DNA from: JAGQRJ01 sp041402045
Lineage (GTDB): Bacteria; Planctomycetota; J058
DNA: 64,000 nt
NCBI GenBank assembly: GCA_041402045.1
Contig: JAWKSZ010000027.1
Location: forward strand, 1-64,000
Reading direction: 5' to 3'
Shown here: positions 32,549-40,290 of the stretch, one piece after another
Layout: the number at the start of each line of letters is the position of its first letter
How positions within the stretch are numbered: position 1 is the stretch's first letter
Notes under the pieces: model-generated
Database searches by the model: none
What the model was told of the DNA's origin: nothing
What the model saw: the letters and a program-made list of their open reading frames with translations, nothing else
Position numbers and translations under genes: made by a program

Positions 32549-32803
32549 GGGCTGGCCTTGGCGCGACGAGGCGGGGCTGTGCGGGGGCGGGCCTTGGCGC
32601 GGCGGTGCGGAGGCGGGCCTTGGCGCGGCTGTGCGGGGGCGGGCCTTGGCGCGGCGGTGCGGAGGCGGGCCTTGGCGCGGCGGTGCGGAGGCGGGCCTTG
32701 GCGCGGCGGTGCGGAGGCGGGCCTTGGCGCGGCGGTGTGGAGGCGGGCTTTGGCGCAGCGAGCGGAGGCGGGCCCTGGCGCGGCGGTGCGGAGGCGGGCA
32801 GAT
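32549..32803. repeat. 26-bp GC-rich tandem repeat, about nine copies
   Basis: A unit built on gcgggccttggcgcggcggt recurs at 26-bp steps; gcctt/gcttt cores fall at 32591, 32617, 32643 and so on to 32747, and the last step is 25 bp. The period is not a multiple of three, so no protein repeat is encoded. The array begins about 100 nt upstream of the radical SAM start. Confidence 0.85.
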
Positions 32804-32898
32804 GCCTTTGAACCGCAAAGGCGCAAAGGACGCAAAGGGACGCAAAGGTTCTGTTTTCAGTCCGTTATGCAAGGCTTCGCTCGCTCCCAACCGCGCGC

Positions 32899-33215
32899 GC
32901 ACGACAAGCTCCGCTCGCTCGTAACGCGCAGCAAACTGCAGGGAGGAAGAAGGGTAGCTCCGCCCACTCGCAGACGCGCACGACAAGCTCCGCTCGCTCG
33001 TAACGCGCAGCAAACTGCAAGGATAAGAAGGGCAGCTCCGCCCACTCGCAGACGCGCACGACAAGCTCCGCTCGCTCGCAACGCGCAGCAAACTGCAGGG
33101 AGGAAGAAGGGCAGCTCCGCCCACTCGCAGACGCGCACGACAAGCTCCGCTCGCTCGTAGCGCGCAGCAAACTGCAAGGAGAACGAAGAAGGGCAGCTCC
33201 GCCCACTCGCAGACG
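32899..33215. repeat. 79-bp tandem repeat, four copies
   Basis: The unit, containing cgacaagctccgctcgctcg, starts near 32902, 32981, 33059 and 33138 (steps 79, 78 and 79). Copies differ by a few bases and small indels. The period is not a multiple of three and no ribosome site accompanies it. No intervening unique spacers exist, so this is not a CRISPR array. Confidence 0.87.
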
Positions 33216-33245
33216 CGGTGAAGATCCAGCGGGACCCAGGCCGCC

Positions 33246-33470
33246 CGCCCGCTAGCGCGTGGCGCGAGCGGCGTCAGCCGCGAGCGCACAGCGGCCGGCG
33301 AAGCCGCCCGCTAGCGCGTCCCGGCGCGGCCTGCGAGCGGCGTCAGCCGCGAGCGCGCAGCGGCCGGCGAAGCCGGCCGCGAGCCGCCCGCTAGCGCGAC
33401 CCGGCGCGGCATGCGAGCGGCGTCGCCGCAGGCAGCGGCCGGCGAAGCCGGCCGCGAGCCCCTTGGGGTG
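33246..33470. repeat. Palindrome-rich repeat block
   Basis: Three imperfect copies share gctagcgcg, gagcggcgtcagccgcgagc and gcggccggcgaagccggcc, starting near 33251, 33310 and 33390. Several elements are self-complementary, so the transcript would fold strongly. With the two arrays to the left it makes about 1 kb (32443-33525) without a gene. Confidence 0.7.
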
Positions 33471-33499
33471 AGCCTGAGGGGCTTTGCCGAAGGCGATGA

Positions 33500-33518
33500 G
33501 GGGTCTGGGACAGACCCC
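33500..33518 (-). terminator. Terminator hairpin of the zinc ribbon gene
   Basis: ggggtctg and cagacccc pair around a 3-nt loop, 8 nt past the stop of the gene at 33526 on the minus strand. Confidence 0.55.
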
Positions 33519-33525
33519 CTGGAAA

Positions 33526-33798
33526 CTAGAACTCGGTGTCGCACTCGGGGCAGGTGTAGTACCCGCTCTCGAGGGACATGGGCGCGTGGGGGTATTCGCA
33601 GGAAGGGCACGGCGGAGCGAACACGGACTTGTCCAGCGCGTAGCCCTCGTCGAGGGCGGCCTTGGCCGCGTCCACGTCCTTGTGCTTGCCGATGAGCTCC
33701 TTCTGCGGATAGAGCTGCCACAGCTCGATCTTCGAGCCGTCGCCTCGAATCTCGGCGAGGCGTCCGTCGCTGTGGCGGTAGAGCAGCACGATCTTCAA
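33526..33798 (-). CDS. Small zinc-ribbon protein
   Basis: 90 residues from TTG 33798 (GGAG 8 nt upstream; a GTG three codons later is possible). The N-terminal half (LYRHSDGRLAEIRGDGSKIE) looks like two or three strands. A helix follows (VDAAKAALDEGY), and then a C-terminal ribbon: CPSC...YYTCPECDTEF, two CxxC pairs that should bind one zinc ion. Its precise partner, nucleic acid or protein, is unknown. It follows agmatinase on the same strand after a 107-nt gap. Confidence 0.7.
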   Translation of the reverse strand: MKIVLLYRHSDGRLAEIRGDGSKIELWQLYPQKELIGKHKDVDAAKAALDEGYALDKSVFAPPCPSCEYPHAPMSLESGYYTCPECDTEF

Positions 33799-33905
33799 AC
33801 GTCGGTCTCCGCAGGGGGGCCCTTCGGGAAGCGCATAAGGTATCCGCTGGAGCTTGGGATGCCAGCCCCGTCGGCCACGAATCGGCCGGGGGGGCCGGCC
33901 CCGTG

Positions 33906-34898
33906 TTACTCGCGCGAACGCAGGGCGAAGCCGCAGAGCTTGTAGAGGATGCGCATGCCCACGTTGCCGTCCCACTCCGACTCGCCCCGCGGGTCCGGGG
34001 CGACCTCGCACAGGTCGAAGCCCACGATCCGGCGTCCGCTGGTCACGACCTCGTTCAGGAGCGCGACCGCCTCGGCGAAGGACAGCCCGCCGGGGACTGG
34101 GGTCCCGGTGCTCGGGCAGAGCGCGGGGTCGAGGCCGTCGATGTCGAAGCTGACGTAGACGTCCTGGGGGAGGTTGGCCACGGCCTCCGCCACGACCTCG
34201 GTCCAGGGCGCGCCGGCCAGGAGCCGCTGGCGCACCCGCGGCTCGTAGTAGGCGGCGCAGCGCGGGTCGCCCTCGAGGACGTCGTACTCCTCGCGGCAAA
34301 TGTCGCGGTAGCCGAGCCCCACCAGCTTCGCGACCCCGGGGATCGCGAGCGCGTTGCGCTGGATCGAGGCGTGGCTGTAGTGGAAGCCCATGTAGGCGTC
34401 GCGCTGGTCGGCGTGGGCGTCGACGTGGAGCACCCCGAGTCCGGGGTAGCGCTTGGCCAGGGCCCGGATCGCGCCCAAGGGCACGGAGTGGTCTCCGCCG
34501 ACGACGCCCACGAGCGCGCCGCGCTCGAGCCAGGCGTCGACCTCGGCCTCGAGCCAGCCGTTGAGCTCGGCTCCGATCCGGTTGACCTCGTCCACCGCGG
34601 CCTGGAGCGCGGGGTCGTCCCCCGCGCCCTCCGCCGCGATCACCGGCTCGGCGAGCTCGCAGGCCCGCGCGTTCCAGGCGTGGACCTGCGGGTCCTCCGG
34701 GAGCATGGCGACCCGGGCCTCCTCCAGCCCGCCCACCTCCAGGTCGAAGAAGTCGATCTGCGGGCTGGCCTCGAGGATCGCCCGGGGCCCTCCGGCGGCA
34801 CCCCGGCCGTAGCTGGTGGTCGCCTCGAAGGGCACGGGGATCAACACCACGCGCGCGTCGGAGGGGTCGACCTCGACGCCGAAGATCGGATCGCTCAA
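33906..34898 (-). CDS. speB: Agmatinase / arginase-family ureohydrolase
   Basis: 330 residues from TTG 34898, 7 nt after the glutathione peroxidase stop. The di-manganese signature is complete: GVVGGDHSVPLGAI, LHVDAHADQRDAY and VYVSFDIDGLDPALCPSTG followed by TPVPGGLSF. Early residues FEATTSYGRGAAGGPRAI fit agmatinases, which cut agmatine to putrescine and urea. A related substrate (arginine, guanidinobutyrate or formiminoglutamate) cannot be excluded. It is co-transcribed with gpx. Confidence 0.88.
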   Translation of the reverse strand: MSDPIFGVEVDPSDARVVLIPVPFEATTSYGRGAAGGPRAILEASPQIDFFDLEVGGLEEARVAMLPEDPQVHAWNARACELAEPVIAAEGAGDDPALQAAVDEVNRIGAELNGWLEAEVDAWLERGALVGVVGGDHSVPLGAIRALAKRYPGLGVLHVDAHADQRDAYMGFHYSHASIQRNALAIPGVAKLVGLGYRDICREEYDVLEGDPRCAAYYEPRVRQRLLAGAPWTEVVAEAVANLPQDVYVSFDIDGLDPALCPSTGTPVPGGLSFAEAVALLNEVVTSGRRIVGFDLCEVAPDPRGESEWDGNVGMRILYKLCGFALRSRE

Positions 34899-34905
34899 GG
34901 CGCGG

Positions 34906-35466
34906 CTACTTGGCGGGCGCCGGGGCCTCGAGGGCCTTGGCGATCGCCTGACGCAGCTCCTCGGCGTCGGGGGCGACCCGCGAGTCGAACTTGGCGAGGA
35001 TCGTCCCGTCGCGGGCGACGAGGAACTTGGTGAAGTTCCACTTGATCTCGCCCTTGGCGTCGGTGAGCGCCTTATAGAGCGGCGCCTGCTGCTCGCCCTT
35101 GACGTCGACCTTGGCGAACAGGGGGAAGCTCACGTCGAACTTGGACTCGCAGAAGGTCTTGATCTCCTCCTCGGTCCCCGGCTCCTGGCCGCCGAACTGG
35201 TTGCAGGGGAAGCCCAGCACCACGAGGCCCTGGTCCTTGAGCTCGCGGTAGAGCTTCTCCAGCCCGGCGTATTGCTTGGTGAACCCGCACTGCGAGGCCA
35301 CGTTGACCACGAGCAGCACCTTGCCCTCGTAGTCGGCGAGGTTCACGTCCTCGCCGTCGATCGACTTGACGGTGTGCTGGTACACGGGCTGACCCTCCTC
35401 GGGGGTGGCGTGGACGGGGGCAATCAGGGCTGCGCAGGCGCAGACGGCGAACAGAGCTCGGTGCAT
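34906..35466 (-). CDS. Glutathione peroxidase-family thiol peroxidase, exported
   Basis: 186 residues from ATG 35466 with GAGGAG upstream. A signal peptide covers about residues 1-20 (ALFAVCACAALIAPVHA). The family blocks are VVNVASQCGFTKQYAGLEKL (peroxidatic Cys), LGFPCNQFGGQEPGTEEEI and KWNFTKFLVARDG, giving a Cys-Gln-Trp-Asn active site. It reduces peroxides, probably with thioredoxin-like donors in bacteria. It is divergent from queA and upstream of agmatinase. Confidence 0.92.
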   Translation of the reverse strand: MHRALFAVCACAALIAPVHATPEEGQPVYQHTVKSIDGEDVNLADYEGKVLLVVNVASQCGFTKQYAGLEKLYRELKDQGLVVLGFPCNQFGGQEPGTEEEIKTFCESKFDVSFPLFAKVDVKGEQQAPLYKALTDAKGEIKWNFTKFLVARDGTILAKFDSRVAPDAEELRQAIAKALEAPAPAK

Positions 35467-35546
35467 GGCTCCTCCTCGAAGGGGTGGAGTATGCCCTGAC
35501 TCGGCGCCGCTGTGGAGCGGTACGACACGCCCGGTAAGATCCCTGC

Positions 35547-36596
35547 GTGCAGCTCTCCGACTTCCACGTCGACGTCCCCCCCGAGGCGATCGCGCGCTTC
35601 CCCGTGGCCGAGCGCGACGCCTGTCGGCTCCTGGTCGTGGAGCCCGGCAGCGAGCGGCTCGAGGAGCGGGTGTTCCGCGACGTGGAGGCGCTCCTGGACC
35701 CGGGGACGGTGCTCGTGCTGAACGAGACCCGAGTCGTGCCCGCGCGCTTCCGCGGCGCGCGGCCCAGCGGGGGCAAGTGCGAGGTGTTCCTGGTGCGCCC
35801 CCTGGGCGACGAGACCTGGGAGGCCCTGGTCAAGGCCAAGGGCAAGCCCCAGCCTGGCGAGCGCCTGACCTTGCGCGGGAGCAGCGGGGAGGAGGCCGGC
35901 CTCGAGCTTCAGGAGAAGACCGCCCCCGGACGCTTTCGCGTGCGCTTCGTGGGGGTCTCCCCGCTCGAGGCGGCCGAGCGCCTGGGCGAGATCCCCTTGC
36001 CCCCCTACCTGCACCGCGAGCCGGTGGACCAGGACCGCGAGGACTACCAGACGGTGTTCGCCCAGGTCCCGGGCGCCGTCGCGGCCCCGACCGCCGGGCT
36101 GCACTTCACGCCGGAGCTCCTGGCCCGGCTGGAGGCGCGAGGGGTCGAGGTGCGGCGGCTGGTGCTGCACGTGGGGCTCGGGACCTTCATGCCGGTGCGG
36201 GTCGACGACGTGACCCAGCACCGCATGGAGTCCGAGCGCTACCGGATCCCGCCCGAGACGGTGGCGGCGATCGAGCGCGCCCGCGCCGAGGGGCGCCCGG
36301 TGGTGGCCTGCGGGACGACGGTCGTGCGCGCGCTCGAGGCCTGGGCGCGGAGCGGGGAGCCCGAAGGCGCCACCGAGCTGTTCATTTACCCGCCCTACGC
36401 CTTCGGGGCGGTGGACGGGCTGATCACGAACTTCCACCTGCCGGACAGCACGCTGATCCTGCTGGTGGCCGCGCTCTGCGGCCGCGAGACCCTGCTCCAC
36501 GCCTACCGCCACGCGGTGGCCGAGGGCTTCCGCTTCTACAGCTACGGCGACGCGATGCTCGTCCTCCCGCGGGGGGCGCGCCCAGCAGGCCGTTGA
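35547..36596 (+). CDS. queA: S-adenosylmethionine:tRNA ribosyltransferase-isomerase
   Basis: 349 residues from GTG 35547. QueA transfers and isomerises the ribosyl part of SAM onto preQ1 in tRNA to form epoxyqueuosine. Conserved blocks are VLVLNETRVVPARFRG, GEIPLPPYLHREPVDQDRED, YQTVFAQVPGAVAAPTAGLH, VDDVTQHRMESERYRIP and DGLITNFHLPDSTLILLV, running the full usual length. No other queuosine gene is nearby. It is divergent from gpx and converges on the following gene after only a few bases. Confidence 0.96.
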   Translation: MQLSDFHVDVPPEAIARFPVAERDACRLLVVEPGSERLEERVFRDVEALLDPGTVLVLNETRVVPARFRGARPSGGKCEVFLVRPLGDETWEALVKAKGKPQPGERLTLRGSSGEEAGLELQEKTAPGRFRVRFVGVSPLEAAERLGEIPLPPYLHREPVDQDREDYQTVFAQVPGAVAAPTAGLHFTPELLARLEARGVEVRRLVLHVGLGTFMPVRVDDVTQHRMESERYRIPPETVAAIERARAEGRPVVACGTTVVRALEAWARSGEPEGATELFIYPPYAFGAVDGLITNFHLPDSTLILLVAALCGRETLLHAYRHAVAEGFRFYSYGDAMLVLPRGARPAGR

Positions 36597-36604
36597 ACGG
36601 CCTG

Positions 36605-37411
36605 CTAGCGCTGACCGCGACCGCCCTGGCCACCCTGACGGCGCGGGCCGCGCGGGCCGCGGGGGACGGGGCCGCCGCCGGGGCGAACCGGGCGCTCACC
36701 CCCGGCGCCGAGGCGCCGCTCGAGCTGCTCCTCGAAGCGCTTGCGCATGGGCTCGGGGAGCTCCTTGAACAGCTCCGCGAGCTGCGCGCGCTTCTCGTCG
36801 GGGGAGGCGTCGGAGGTCATGACCTCACGCAGCCGCGCGCGCAGGTGCTCGTCGAGGGCCGACCGCACCCGGCGGAAGCGCTCCCGAGGATCGAGGCCGT
36901 CGACCTCCCCCTCGAGCTCGCGTTGCCGATCCCGGGGCAGGAGCTTGAAGTCGCGCTGCAGGTTGCGCTGGCGGTGGGCGCCCAGGAGCTGGCGCAGGGC
37001 GTCGCGGCGCTCCTCCGGCTCGAGGTTCGCCAGGCGCTGGCGGTCGCTCTCGGAGAGCCGGTGCACGAAGCGCTGCATGAACTCGCGCTTCGCCTCGCCC
37101 TTGCCCTCGCGGTGCCGGAGCCTGCCGTGGCCTCCGCCTTCGTGGCGCAGCTTCCCCCGCGCGAGCTTGCGCAGGCGCCTCGAGTCTTGCTGGTCGAGCT
37201 TCTTGATGCGCTTGCGGTAGACCTCGAGCAGCTCCTCGCGCTTCTCGGGGTCGAGCTTCCTGTAGCGCTCCAGGAGCTGCGCGCGCCGCGCGGCCTCGTC
37301 CTTGCGCGCCGCGTCCTTGGGGGCCGCGTCCTGCGCGAACGCCGACCCGGTCAGGGTCAGCGCCAAGGCCACCAGGCAGGCCCGCAGCAGACTAGCCGGC
37401 TTCGAGCTCAT
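36605..37411 (-). CDS. Exported basic helical protein of an ECF-sigma operon (DUF3106/CpxP-like)
   Basis: 268 residues. The signal peptide is at ~1-26 (ALALTLTGSAFAQ). The mature protein is a string of charged helices with repeated L-x-P-E-x-R and L-S-x-x-D-R-Q-R-L phrases (YRKLDPEKREELLEVYRKRI, RLSESDRQRLANLEPEERRD, LLPRDRQRELEG). The tail is basic and Gly/Pro/Arg-rich. Such LxxxxR-type periplasmic proteins (Spy/CpxP-like, DUF3106) often follow sigma/anti-sigma pairs. It overlaps the anti-sigma gene by 20 nt, so it is translated with it. Function is unproven. Confidence 0.75.
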   Translation of the reverse strand: MSSKPASLLRACLVALALTLTGSAFAQDAAPKDAARKDEAARRAQLLERYRKLDPEKREELLEVYRKRIKKLDQQDSRRLRKLARGKLRHEGGGHGRLRHREGKGEAKREFMQRFVHRLSESDRQRLANLEPEERRDALRQLLGAHRQRNLQRDFKLLPRDRQRELEGEVDGLDPRERFRRVRSALDEHLRARLREVMTSDASPDEKRAQLAELFKELPEPMRKRFEEQLERRLGAGGERPVRPGGGPVPRGPRGPRRQGGQGGRGQR

Positions 37412-38192
37412 CGGGATCCCAGCCTTCGAGTTCGTCTTGCGCGTCCTGGAGCAGGAGCACAGCCTCCAGCTCCTCCACGCTCAGCTGACCCAGCTCCTCG
37501 TCGGCGAGCAGCAGGGCCAGCTCCAGGTTCTCGACCAGCCCCTGCTCGTCGGGGGACAGGGCGTCGAAGCCCGCCTCCGCGACCACCGGGCCCTCGTCCT
37601 CGGCCTCGACCGGCGCCGGCGCCTGCTGGGCCGGCGCCTCGGGCGGCGCGATCGGCGCCTCGTCCTGCGGCCGGGCCTCGGGCACGGTGTCCCGCGGGCC
37701 CCGGTGCTCGGGCCCGCTGGGCGCGTCGCGCGGGGTCTCGTCGATCTCGACGTCGGGCGCCGAGGTGCGGGGGACGGTCGGCGCGGGGCGATCCGGCCGG
37801 ATCGCGGTCAGGTCGTCCTGGCCTCCGCCCAGGGCGCTCCAGCCCAGCCCGGCCACGAGCAGGAGCCCGGCGGCCGCGGCCACCGGGGCCAGCCAGGGGA
37901 AGCGCACGAGGAGGCCGGCGCGCTCGACCGGCGCAGCCGGGTGCGAGGCGGCGCCCGCCGCGCGGATCTCGGCCTCGAGGGCCTCGAGCCGCGCAGCGCT
38001 GGCCGGGGCAGGGTCTCCCGCGGTCAAGGCGTCCAGCGCGCCGAAGCTGCGCTGCAGCGCGTCGAGCTCACGCCGACACCGCTCGCAGGCCTCGAGGGCC
38101 TGCTCGACCTCGGCGGCCTCGGCCCCGGTGAGCTCACCGTCGGCATAAGCCACGATTTCAAGAGCGATTAGGGCGCAGTCGTGCCGGGTCAT
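37392..38192 (-). CDS. Putative membrane anti-sigma factor lacking the zinc-site His
   Basis: 266 residues. The N-terminal ~50 residues resemble the anti-sigma ZAS domain (VAYADGELTGAEAAEVEQAL, then ACERCRREL with CxxC). The His normally placed four residues before the first Cys is Ala here, so the zinc site is incomplete. One membrane helix follows (~97-118, WLAPVAAAAGLLLVAGLGWSA), and then a long Pro/Glu/Ala-rich acidic periplasmic region. It lies directly after the ECF sigma gene, its probable partner. Confidence 0.78.
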   Translation of the reverse strand: MTRHDCALIALEIVAYADGELTGAEAAEVEQALEACERCRRELDALQRSFGALDALTAGDPAPASAARLEALEAEIRAAGAASHPAAPVERAGLLVRFPWLAPVAAAAGLLLVAGLGWSALGGGQDDLTAIRPDRPAPTVPRTSAPDVEIDETPRDAPSGPEHRGPRDTVPEARPQDEAPIAPPEAPAQQAPAPVEAEDEGPVVAEAGFDALSPDEQGLVENLELALLLADEELGQLSVEELEAVLLLQDAQDELEGWDPDELEAG

Positions 38193-38277
38193 CCGTCGGC
38201 CTCCAGAGGTCTAACGAACCGCGAAGCAGCAAGTTTCGGGGCGCGTATGAAAACCGTGTTCATGAGCGGCGGCGTCC

Positions 38278-38832
38278 TCATACGCAGTCCTCGAGGCGCT
38301 CCTTGAGGGCCATGCGCGCGCGGTGCAAGAGGCTCTTCGTCGCCGCGACGCTGAGGCCGAGCTGATCCGCAACCCCTTGGTAGTCCATGCCTTCGAACTT
38401 GTTCAGGAGGATCGCCAGGCGCTGGCGCTCGGGCAGCTCGTCGACCGCTGCCCGCACCCGGGCGTAGAGCTCATTGGACTCCAGCCGCTCGACCGCCACC
38501 GGAGTCGGGTCGACGGGCTCCGGGGCCCCGTCCTCGGGCTCGCCGACCACCGCCCGCACCTTGCGCCGACGGAGCTTGGAGAGGCAGAGGTTGCTCGCGA
38601 TCCGCAACAGGTAGGCCCCGAAGGGCGCTCGGGGCTCGTAGCGCTCCTTGGTCGTGTAGACCTTGAGGAACGCCTCCTGGGCCACGTCCTCCGCGGCGGC
38701 GCGGTCGTTGAGGTAGCGGAAGGCCAGGCTCAGCACCCGGGTGTGGTTGCGCCGCAGGAGCTGGCTGAAGGCCGCCTCGTCCCCCGCCTGGAAGCGGAGC
38801 ATGAGCTCGGTGTCTTCGTCGTTGGCCCTCAA
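38278..38832 (-). CDS. ECF-family RNA polymerase sigma factor
   Basis: 184 residues, starting at TTG 38832 because the frame upstream has no better start and the family begins just before DTELMLRFQ. Region 2 is clear (FQAGDEAAFSQLLRRNHTRV, AEDVAQEAFLKVY), as is region 4 with its helix-turn-helix (ELPERQRLAILLNKFEGMDY, then GVADQLGLSVAATKSLLHRA). It heads the sigma/anti-sigma/exported-protein operon and probably recognises its own promoter, as ECF factors usually do. Confidence 0.92.
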   Translation of the reverse strand: MRANDEDTELMLRFQAGDEAAFSQLLRRNHTRVLSLAFRYLNDRAAAEDVAQEAFLKVYTTKERYEPRAPFGAYLLRIASNLCLSKLRRRKVRAVVGEPEDGAPEPVDPTPVAVERLESNELYARVRAAVDELPERQRLAILLNKFEGMDYQGVADQLGLSVAATKSLLHRARMALKERLEDCV

Positions 38833-38909
38833 GCGCGGCGTCCGCCCTTCCCCATGGAGATAACGCGCGAGGCCGACGAGGTTTCGCAGGCCTCGCGAGC
38901 GCCCGCTCG

Positions 38910-39227
38910 CTAGAGGAAGCAGTCCTTGAGCACGGTCAGCTTGGTGGGGTCGTTGGACTTGATCTTGCCGCGCATGAAGTCCATGACGCCGGGCTTCCAC
39001 TTGCCGGCGAGCATGTCCAAGAACAGCTTCTCGCTGGTCTTCAAGAACACGTCGGCGCCGTCGAGCTTGCCCTGGGCGACCTCGCAGGCCTCAGGGGTGA
39101 CCTTCATGTTCCACTTCTGCCCCTCGGCCTCGCCGAGGGAGAAGTAGAAGCTCATGGGGCCCTGGACCTTGCCCGGCTTGTAGCGGTTCTTCAGGTTCTC
39201 GAAGGCCTGGGCCAGCGCTTGACTCAC
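38910..39227 (-). CDS. SCP2 sterol-carrier-like domain protein
   Basis: 105 residues from GTG 39227, with GAGGAG seven bases upstream. The protein is one SCP2 domain: MSFYFSLGEAEGQKWNMKVT, then DGADVFLKTSEKLFLDMLAG, and PGVMDFMRGKIKSNDPTKL, the conserved region that turns on the lipid pocket. Bacterial members bind hydrophobic ligands in lipid metabolism. It lies between the ECF sigma gene and the amino-acid dehydrogenase on the same strand. Confidence 0.87.
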   Translation of the reverse strand: MSQALAQAFENLKNRYKPGKVQGPMSFYFSLGEAEGQKWNMKVTPEACEVAQGKLDGADVFLKTSEKLFLDMLAGKWKPGVMDFMRGKIKSNDPTKLTVLKDCFL

Positions 39228-39249
39228 GACGTGCTCCTCGGGGTTCGTG

Positions 39250-40290
39250 TTAGCAGGGGGTCTCGGGTGAGGCAACCGCGGCGAGCCGCGCGCCGGCCAA
39301 CGCCTCAGCGGCCCGCCACAGGTCGCCGCCCTCAGCGCGCGCGGCGACCTGACGATAGGCGGCGCGGACCGCGGCCTCGGCGTGGTCCACCGTGGCTTGG
39401 GCGTTGCCCTGGGGCTGGAGGATCGCCACGGCGGCGCCGCCGTTGGCGAGGAAGCCGGGGACGAAGATCACCCCGCGCGCGGCGAGGGCCGCGGCGTGCT
39501 CCTGGGCCGGCAAGAACAGCTGCGCGTTGGCCGACCCGGCGACCACGCGGCAGCGCAGGCGCGCGATCACCGCGCGGTCGAACAGCGGCCCCAGCGCGCA
39601 CGGGGCGAGGGCGTCGACGGCGGCCTCCAGCACCCGGTCGGGGTCTGCCAGGGTCGCGCCGAGCTCGAGGGCCACGGCCTCCGCGCGGGCGCGGTCGACG
39701 TCTGCCAGGATCAACTCCGCGCCGCGCGCGGCGAGCTGGCGCGCCAGCGCGCCTCCGGTCGCGCCGACCCCCTGCACCGCGATCCGCGCGCCAGCGACCC
39801 CGCCCAGGGCCTCCTCCAGGCAGGCCCGCACCCCCGCCGCCGTGGCGGCGCTGGCCACGGCGTGGTCGGCGGTGGGGGCGATCCGATCGCACACCCCGCG
39901 CAGGACTGCGAGCTCCGCCTCGCCGATCCCCACGTCGGGGCCGGTCATGAAGTCCACCCCCAGCTCGCCCAGGGCGCGACCGTAGGCCTCGAGCCGCTGG
40001 CGCGCGATCGCCGGGTCGTCCCAGCCCGCGTCGCGCAGGAGCACGGCCTTGCCGCCGCCGTAGGGCAGCCCGTGCACCGCGAACTTGCGGGTCATGGCCG
40101 CGGCAAGGCGCAGCGCGTCCGCGGCGGCGGCCGAGGCGTCGGCGTAGGGCGCGAGGCGCGTCCCGCCGCGGGCGGGCCCCAGCGTCCGGTCGTGGATCGC
40201 GACCACCGCGCGCATGCCGCTGGGGCGATCCTTGAGCCACACCAGCCGCTCGAACTCGGTGTGGGCGAGGAGCTCGGGGGCGGCGCTCAC
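39250..40290 (-). CDS. Leu/Phe/Val (Glu-family) amino-acid dehydrogenase
   Basis: 346 residues from GTG 40290, overlapping the preceding SDR stop in a GTGA. The catalytic region has AAAMTRKFAVHGLPYGGGKA (both conserved Lys) and VDFMTGPDVGIGEAE. The Rossmann part reads GARIAVQGVGATGGALARQL and LILADVDRARAEAVA, followed by CRVVAGSANAQLFLP. This fits NAD-dependent oxidative deamination of branched-chain or aromatic amino acids, and the short length fits leucine dehydrogenases. The exact substrate is open. Confidence 0.9.
   Translation of the reverse strand: MSAAPELLAHTEFERLVWLKDRPSGMRAVVAIHDRTLGPARGGTRLAPYADASAAAADALRLAAAMTRKFAVHGLPYGGGKAVLLRDAGWDDPAIARQRLEAYGRALGELGVDFMTGPDVGIGEAELAVLRGVCDRIAPTADHAVASAATAAGVRACLEEALGGVAGARIAVQGVGATGGALARQLAARGAELILADVDRARAEAVALELGATLADPDRVLEAAVDALAPCALGPLFDRAVIARLRCRVVAGSANAQLFLPAQEHAAALAARGVIFVPGFLANGGAAVAILQPQGNAQATVDHAEAAVRAAYRQVAARAEGGDLWRAAEALAGARLAAVASPETPC

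Noticed and set aside
32549..33215. CRISPR array
   Set aside because: Repeats are directly adjacent with no unique spacers, and no cas gene is present.
32531..33289. Repetitive protein on either strand over the repeat island
   Set aside because: Periods of 26 and 79 bases are not multiples of three, so repeated peptides are a by-product. No ribosome site or start supports a gene.
33526..34299. Long form of the zinc ribbon gene reaching into speB
   Set aside because: The upstream part overlaps agmatinase in another frame and is Arg/Gly-rich shadow; a TTG with GGAG at 33798 is preferred.
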